A DNA stretch of 64,000 nucleotides. Origin: Veillonellaceae bacterium (GTDB lineage Bacteria; Bacillota; Negativicutes; Veillonellales; Veillonellaceae). Shown here piece by piece: positions 60,453-64,000 of the stretch. Position 1 is the first letter of the stretch. The number at the start of each line of letters is the position of its first letter. Location of the stretch: the NCBI GenBank assembly GCA_900766245.1, contig CAAFUR010000021.1:62001-126000 (forward strand), read 5' to 3'. The translations under genes and the position numbers were made by a program. The notes under the pieces are model-generated. The model searched no databases, was not told the DNA's origin, and saw nothing but the letters and a program-made list of their open reading frames with translations.

Positions 60453-61223
60453 ATGCAAAAATTTAGTGATAATCAAGTAGCATTAATTAGCGGCGGCACA
60501 TCGGGCATAGGCTTTGCTACTGCAGAATTGTTGTTAAAGCAAGGCTGGTGCGTGGTGATTAACGGCCGCAATGAATGGGATGGACAAGAAGCGGTGGTAA
60601 AATTGCGCCGTATTTCCTCGAAAGTACGATTTGTGCAAGGAGATGTAAGTAAGGTTATGAATTGCCGTCGTATTGTGGAAGATACGATTCGTTTGTTTGG
60701 CAATTTAAATGCCTTAGTAACGGCAGCTGGGTATTATGAAGAGCGACTATTGGAAGATGTGGATGAGCAAAACTTTGATGAGATGTTTGGAACCAATGTA
60801 AAAGGTACCGTCTTTTTATGCCAAGCCGCAGCACCGTATTTGAAACAAGTGCATGGTAGTATTGTGACCATATCAAGTGATGCAGGACTACAAGGTAATG
60901 TGGCGTGCACTGTGTACGGAGCATCCAAAGGGGCTGTAGTGAGTTTTACGAAATCTCTGTCCTTAGAAATGGCGCCTCATCGTGTTCGCGTTAATTGTGT
61001 GTGTCCTGGTGATGTAGACACTTCATTAGTGGCAAAACAATTAGCCAATGAACCATCGGGGGATATTGTGAAAGCTAAGGAAGAAATGGCTTTACACTAT
61101 CCATTAGGACGGATTGCTCAACCGCGAGAAGTTGGCGAAGTCATTGCTTTTCTTATCAGTGAGAAAGCATCTTTCGTGACGGGTGCAGCTTGGACTGTAG
61201 ACGGTGGACTAACAAGTTGGTAA
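60453..61223 (+). CDS. Short-chain dehydrogenase/reductase
   Basis: A 256-residue SDR. The nucleotide motif is GGTSGIGFA, the NNAG-like strand is VTAAGYYE, and the catalytic Ser and Tyr-xxx-Lys are in SSDAGLQGNVACTVYGASKGA. The C-terminal FVTGAAWTVDGG is typical of the FabG-like classical group. The substrate is unknown. Co-transcribed with the TSUP gene. Confidence 0.9.
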   Translation: MQKFSDNQVALISGGTSGIGFATAELLLKQGWCVVINGRNEWDGQEAVVKLRRISSKVRFVQGDVSKVMNCRRIVEDTIRLFGNLNALVTAAGYYEERLLEDVDEQNFDEMFGTNVKGTVFLCQAAAPYLKQVHGSIVTISSDAGLQGNVACTVYGASKGAVVSFTKSLSLEMAPHRVRVNCVCPGDVDTSLVAKQLANEPSGDIVKAKEEMALHYPLGRIAQPREVGEVIAFLISEKASFVTGAAWTVDGGLTSW

Positions 61224-61246
61224 TTCATTGAGAAATTTGATACAAT
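61217..61246 (+). promoter_or_regulatory. Promoter of the amphipathic-repeat protein gene
   Basis: TTGGTA (61217-61222, overlapping the SDR stop), 18-base spacer, TACAAT (61241-61246) preceded by TGA, an extended -10. Confidence 0.6.
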
Positions 61247-61301
61247 AAGGGTAATAAGTACATTTACATTTAATGTTTTGTGGTCAATATAGGAGACAAA
61301 T

Positions 61302-62477
61302 ATGGAGCAGTTGGAATACAATAATGCAACACTTCCTCAAGCAACGAATGTACAAGAAGAAGTAGAAATGATTTGCCGTTGGGCAGCAGCTCGTGCAGCT
61401 GGTATCGCGGCATTACCAAAATTTAATTATGTAGGTTTATTGGCTAATGATGTGTACATGGTATCACGCATTGCTCAAGTATATGGCGTATGCCCTGCTA
61501 AAGAAGGGGTGACTGGATTTTTAGTGGGTCTTGGTGGTAGTGCTGTAGCAGCGTTAGTATGTACAGTCGTGCCAACAGTGATTCTTCGCGTCCCTGTGGC
61601 AGCGGCTATTACCTATGGTGTTGGTAAAATGGCTGCAAAATGGATTGAAGATGGTATGCCAGCATGTCCGAATTATGAAGAATATCGTCAACGTTTAGTA
61701 GATATTTATGAACATAATAAAGAAACAGTCATCACATTGGCGAATACACCACTTCGAGATAAACCGTTGGGTAATGAAACTGTAGATTTCTTAAATGATG
61801 TACAGGTGTCTGGTAATGATTACTTAGCAAGTGCCAAAGGCTTTGCAGGTTCTTTTGTTGGATCTGATTTGTTGGCTAATGTAAGTGCTGTAAAAGATCT
61901 AGCAGTAGGAGCCGTATCCATCTTGGCAGCTACGGTGAAAGACACATTAGAGAAAAGTGGTAATGAAGAATTACTAGATAATGCTCGTCATGCTGCAAAA
62001 GGCGTAGGCTCTTTACTTAAAATTTTAGCAACTGAAGCATTATCTTTAACTGGTGCCGTAGCGGGTACATCAGCATCTAAAGCAAGTGTATATACAAAAG
62101 CAGCTTATGAAAAAGCAGATACGGTGCGACAAACATTAAATGATTCCTTACAAACTAAAGTAGAACCAGTGGTGGAAAAAGCCACAGCTGTTATGCAAGA
62201 TGTAAAAGAAGTGGTAGAACCAAAATTACAACAAGTGAAAGAAAAGGTAGAACCAAAACTTCAACAGGTAAAAGAGGTGGTAGAGCCGACATTACAGCAA
62301 GTAGAAGAAAAAGCTTCTGAATTGACAGCCAAAGCGATTGACCACGCACAAGAAGCGGTGCAAGACATTCGTGAAAAAGCGGAAGTTGTGAAGGAAACAG
62401 CAGTGGAATTGGCAGAACAAACAAAAGAAAAAGCCATTGACTTAGCAGAACAAGCAAAAGACAAGTTCAAACAATAA
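61302..62477 (+). CDS. Hydrophobic-domain protein with C-terminal amphipathic helical repeats
   Basis: A 391-residue protein I cannot name with confidence. The N-terminal 200 residues contain two hydrophobic segments (GFLVGLGGSAVAALVCTVVPTVILRVPVAAAITYGVG, about 68-107) reminiscent of DUF697/YcjF-type domains. The C-terminal 120 residues are charged helical repeats: VEPVVEKATAVMQDVKEV, then VEPKLQQVKEK, VEPKLQQVKEV and VEPTLQQVEEK, and KEKAIDLAEQAKDK, an 11-residue pattern like apolipoprotein or LEA proteins. This suggests surface binding to a membrane or storage granule. The DUF1232 gene follows by 17 bases. Confidence 0.6.
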   Translation: MEQLEYNNATLPQATNVQEEVEMICRWAAARAAGIAALPKFNYVGLLANDVYMVSRIAQVYGVCPAKEGVTGFLVGLGGSAVAALVCTVVPTVILRVPVAAAITYGVGKMAAKWIEDGMPACPNYEEYRQRLVDIYEHNKETVITLANTPLRDKPLGNETVDFLNDVQVSGNDYLASAKGFAGSFVGSDLLANVSAVKDLAVGAVSILAATVKDTLEKSGNEELLDNARHAAKGVGSLLKILATEALSLTGAVAGTSASKASVYTKAAYEKADTVRQTLNDSLQTKVEPVVEKATAVMQDVKEVVEPKLQQVKEKVEPKLQQVKEVVEPTLQQVEEKASELTAKAIDHAQEAVQDIREKAEVVKETAVELAEQTKEKAIDLAEQAKDKFKQ

Positions 62478-62494
62478 TCAGAGAGGTTATAACT

Positions 62495-62839
62495 ATGAAT
62501 ATCTTACAAATCCTTAAGTATGGAAAAACCTTTACATCTGATGCCTTTATGTCTACTGTGAATCGCATGGGTCGTAATATTATGTTTGCACGAAAAGCTG
62601 TTATGTTATATTATTGTTTACGTGATACAGATACACCAGCATTTGTAAAGGCCGTTATTGCAGGCGCTTTAGGATACTTGATATTGCCTATTGATTTTAT
62701 CCCAGATAGCGTACCAGGTCTTGGCTGGGTGGATGATGTGGCAGTATTAGCAATTGCTATGAAAGTAGCGAATCGCTATATTAAGGCTTCCCATAAGGAA
62801 AAAGCACAAAAATTTGTGCCTATCGGATCAATTGATTAA
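62495..62839 (+). CDS. DUF1232 (YkvA family) membrane protein
   Basis: A 114-residue protein with the DUF1232 core YLILPIDFIPDSVPGLGWVDDVAVLAIAMKV at about residues 61-92. Such small proteins are membrane-associated with unknown role. Directly downstream of the amphipathic-repeat gene, so the pair probably works together. Confidence 0.88.
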   Translation: MNILQILKYGKTFTSDAFMSTVNRMGRNIMFARKAVMLYYCLRDTDTPAFVKAVIAGALGYLILPIDFIPDSVPGLGWVDDVAVLAIAMKVANRYIKASHKEKAQKFVPIGSID

Positions 62840-62845
62840 TCAGTA

Positions 62846-62870
62846 AAGGGGCTCTTTGGAGCCTCTTATT
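62846..62870 (+). terminator. Terminator of the repeat-protein/DUF1232 operon
   Basis: AAGGGGCTC-TTTG-GAGCCTCTT (one G-U pair) with a weak tail ATTGCAT. Confidence 0.6.
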
Positions 62871-62891
62871 GCATAGGAAAGGTAGTATACG

Positions 62892-63302
62892 ATGATTTCT
62901 ACATCTTTACGTGTCCGATTTTATGAAACGGATATGATGGAGATTGCCCATCATACGAATCATTTACGGTGGTTTGAAATGGGGAGAATTGAATATTTTC
63001 GCCGCTGCGGTATTAGTCTATGGGACATGATGCAAGAGGGCATCGTCTTTCCTATTACAAAAGTGAGCTGTGAGTATAAGGAAGTGGCACGCTTTGATGA
63101 TGTATTGCGGGTGGAATTAACAGTATCCTCTTTGTCGCGGGCTCAATGTACTTTCACATATCGGATTATCCGTGACAGTGATAATGCATTAATCTGCACA
63201 GGGGAAACACAAAATGTGTTTACTGCTAAAGAAACAGGTAAAATTATTCGCTTGCCAGATGTATTTTTTAAACCCATGAAAGCCGTAGCAGAGGAGGAGT
63301 AG
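62892..63302 (+). CDS. Acyl-CoA thioesterase, 4HBT/YbgC family
   Basis: A 136-residue hot-dog-fold thioesterase. The active-site region ETDMMEIAHHTNHLRWFEMGRIEYFR follows the YbgC/4-hydroxybenzoyl-CoA thioesterase pattern, with Asp at about residue 14. It hydrolyses acyl-CoA or acyl-ACP thioesters; the substrate is unknown. murI follows by 3 bases. Confidence 0.9.
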   Translation: MISTSLRVRFYETDMMEIAHHTNHLRWFEMGRIEYFRRCGISLWDMMQEGIVFPITKVSCEYKEVARFDDVLRVELTVSSLSRAQCTFTYRIIRDSDNALICTGETQNVFTAKETGKIIRLPDVFFKPMKAVAEEE

Positions 63303-63305
63303 GGA

Positions 63306-64000
63306 ATGACGCCCATACAGAAGGAATTACCTATTGGAGTATTCGACTCTGGAATCGGTGGATTGTCTGTATTATCTGTGCTAGCACAAGAATTTCCGGA
63401 AGAAGATTTTATTTATGTTGGAGATAGTGCAAACAATCCAGTAGGCAATAGGCCGATTGAGGAAATTGAAGGCATTGCTACGAAAATTGCAGTGTTTTTA
63501 GTGGCCCAACCAGTGAAACTAATAGTCATCGCTTGCAATACATTTTCTGTAGTAGCCTTGGACAAACTATCCAAACAATTTGATGTACCTATTGTGGGGA
63601 TGGCCCAGGGGATTCATGATGCTCTGCGTATCAAAGTCAAACAGAAACGTAAAGGACCTTTAGGCATTATGGCTACCGTCGCGACTATTAATAGTCATAA
63701 ACATATGGATGCGGTACATAGCTTAAAACCTCATGTGAAAGTGGTAGAACAAGGCTGTAAAGATTTGGCGGCCTGTATTGAAGAAGGTCATTTAGATGAT
63801 GCAGTTTTACGACATTGTGCAAAAGAATACGTACAGCCTTTGGTAGAGGCAAATGTGGAAGTGGCCATTTTAGGATGTACCCACTATCCTTTAGTAGAAT
63901 CCATATTGCGTGAGTTGGCTAAAGAACAAATTTGCTTTGTGGATCCTGCGTGGGAAACATCTGATGCTGTAGGAGCTATTTTGTACGGAGAAGATTTGGA
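63306..64000 (+). CDS. murI: Glutamate racemase, 5' part
   Basis: The first 231 residues of glutamate racemase, which makes D-glutamate for peptidoglycan; the gene runs off the right edge. It starts MTPIQKELPIGVFDSGIGGLS in part, with the conserved VFDSGIGG. The two catalytic cysteines are in IACNTFS (about residue 76) and LGCTHYP (about residue 189), and PVGNRP and YVGDSAN are also present. The ATG at 63306 follows AGGAGGAGTAGGG. Confidence 0.96.
   Translation, partial: MTPIQKELPIGVFDSGIGGLSVLSVLAQEFPEEDFIYVGDSANNPVGNRPIEEIEGIATKIAVFLVAQPVKLIVIACNTFSVVALDKLSKQFDVPIVGMAQGIHDALRIKVKQKRKGPLGIMATVATINSHKHMDAVHSLKPHVKVVEQGCKDLAACIEEGHLDDAVLRHCAKEYVQPLVEANVEVAILGCTHYPLVESILRELAKEQICFVDPAWETSDAVGAILYGEDL

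Noticed and set aside
1..64000. Insertion sequences, transposases, integrases or phage genes
   Set aside because: No protein of these types is encoded in the window; the repeats have no associated enzyme here.

Overview
The window is a 64 kb piece of chromosome at roughly 40% GC (eye estimate) from an anaerobic, fermentative Firmicutes-type bacterium. It most resembles Negativicutes, and Veillonella or a close relative is my best guess. The reasons are gene order and gene content: relA-dtd, hisS-aspS, aspS-6S RNA-rarA, an mreBCD-mrdA-rodA-radical SAM-DUF2344-RNase G block, an L27 with the Prp-cleaved N-terminal extension, HydG, RNase Y and RNase E/G together, and full cell-wall genes without sporulation genes. 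This rests on recall of families, not on a database search.

Layout. 1-8.6 kb: stringent response (relA 3' part), dtd, a metallo-beta-lactamase-fold hydrolase, an AI-2E family permease, a Fur-type regulator, hemZ, hisS and aspS, closely packed. 8.6-8.85 kb: a 6S RNA with its own promoter and terminator. 9-25.8 kb: rarA, ftsK, a RodZ-like protein, YgiQ, a binding protein, rimO, cinA, recA, recX, rny, dnaG and rpoD. 26-31.3 kb: an orphan amino-acid binding lipoprotein, a tandem array of nested palindromic repeats, the only full-size minus-strand gene (an LDH-family dehydrogenase), a putative type I toxin-antitoxin locus with a holin-like peptide, queG and a Bcr/CflA efflux pump. 31.6-36.1 kb: rplU-prp-rpmA behind a structured leader, hydG and guaA. 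36.1-39.2 kb: an AT-rich three-gene islet (serine beta-lactamase-like lipoprotein, zinc-ribbon membrane protein, LppM-like lipoprotein) bracketed by two near-identical terminators. 39.2-49.4 kb: the cell-elongation cluster (mreB, mreC, mreD, PBP2, RodA), two linked radical-SAM/DUF2344 genes, RNase E/G and mntP. 49.4-50.6 kb: a second repeat cluster, tRNA-Ser(GGA), and a putative Fst/par-like type I toxin-antitoxin locus with a second, orphan antitoxin-like RNA. 50.6-64 kb: a TRIC-type membrane protein, a DUF4127 protein, an acyltransferase, dat plus an ECF-like membrane protein, metNIQ, a TrpR-like regulator, a TSUP permease, an SDR, a hydrophobic/amphipathic-repeat protein paired with a DUF1232 protein, a thioesterase and the start of murI.

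The protein-coding part is mostly conserved housekeeping. The unusual content is in the spacers: (1) a family of about ten nested palindromic repeats with two interchangeable loop sequences; (2) two different putative type I toxin-antitoxin loci whose peptides are too short for ordinary gene calling, plus an extra antitoxin-like RNA; (3) a premature terminator in the rny leader followed by a perfect Shine-Dalgarno placed for an ATT start codon; and (4) a duplicated terminator that marks the edges of a probable inserted islet. All functional statements on these are inference from sequence read by eye.
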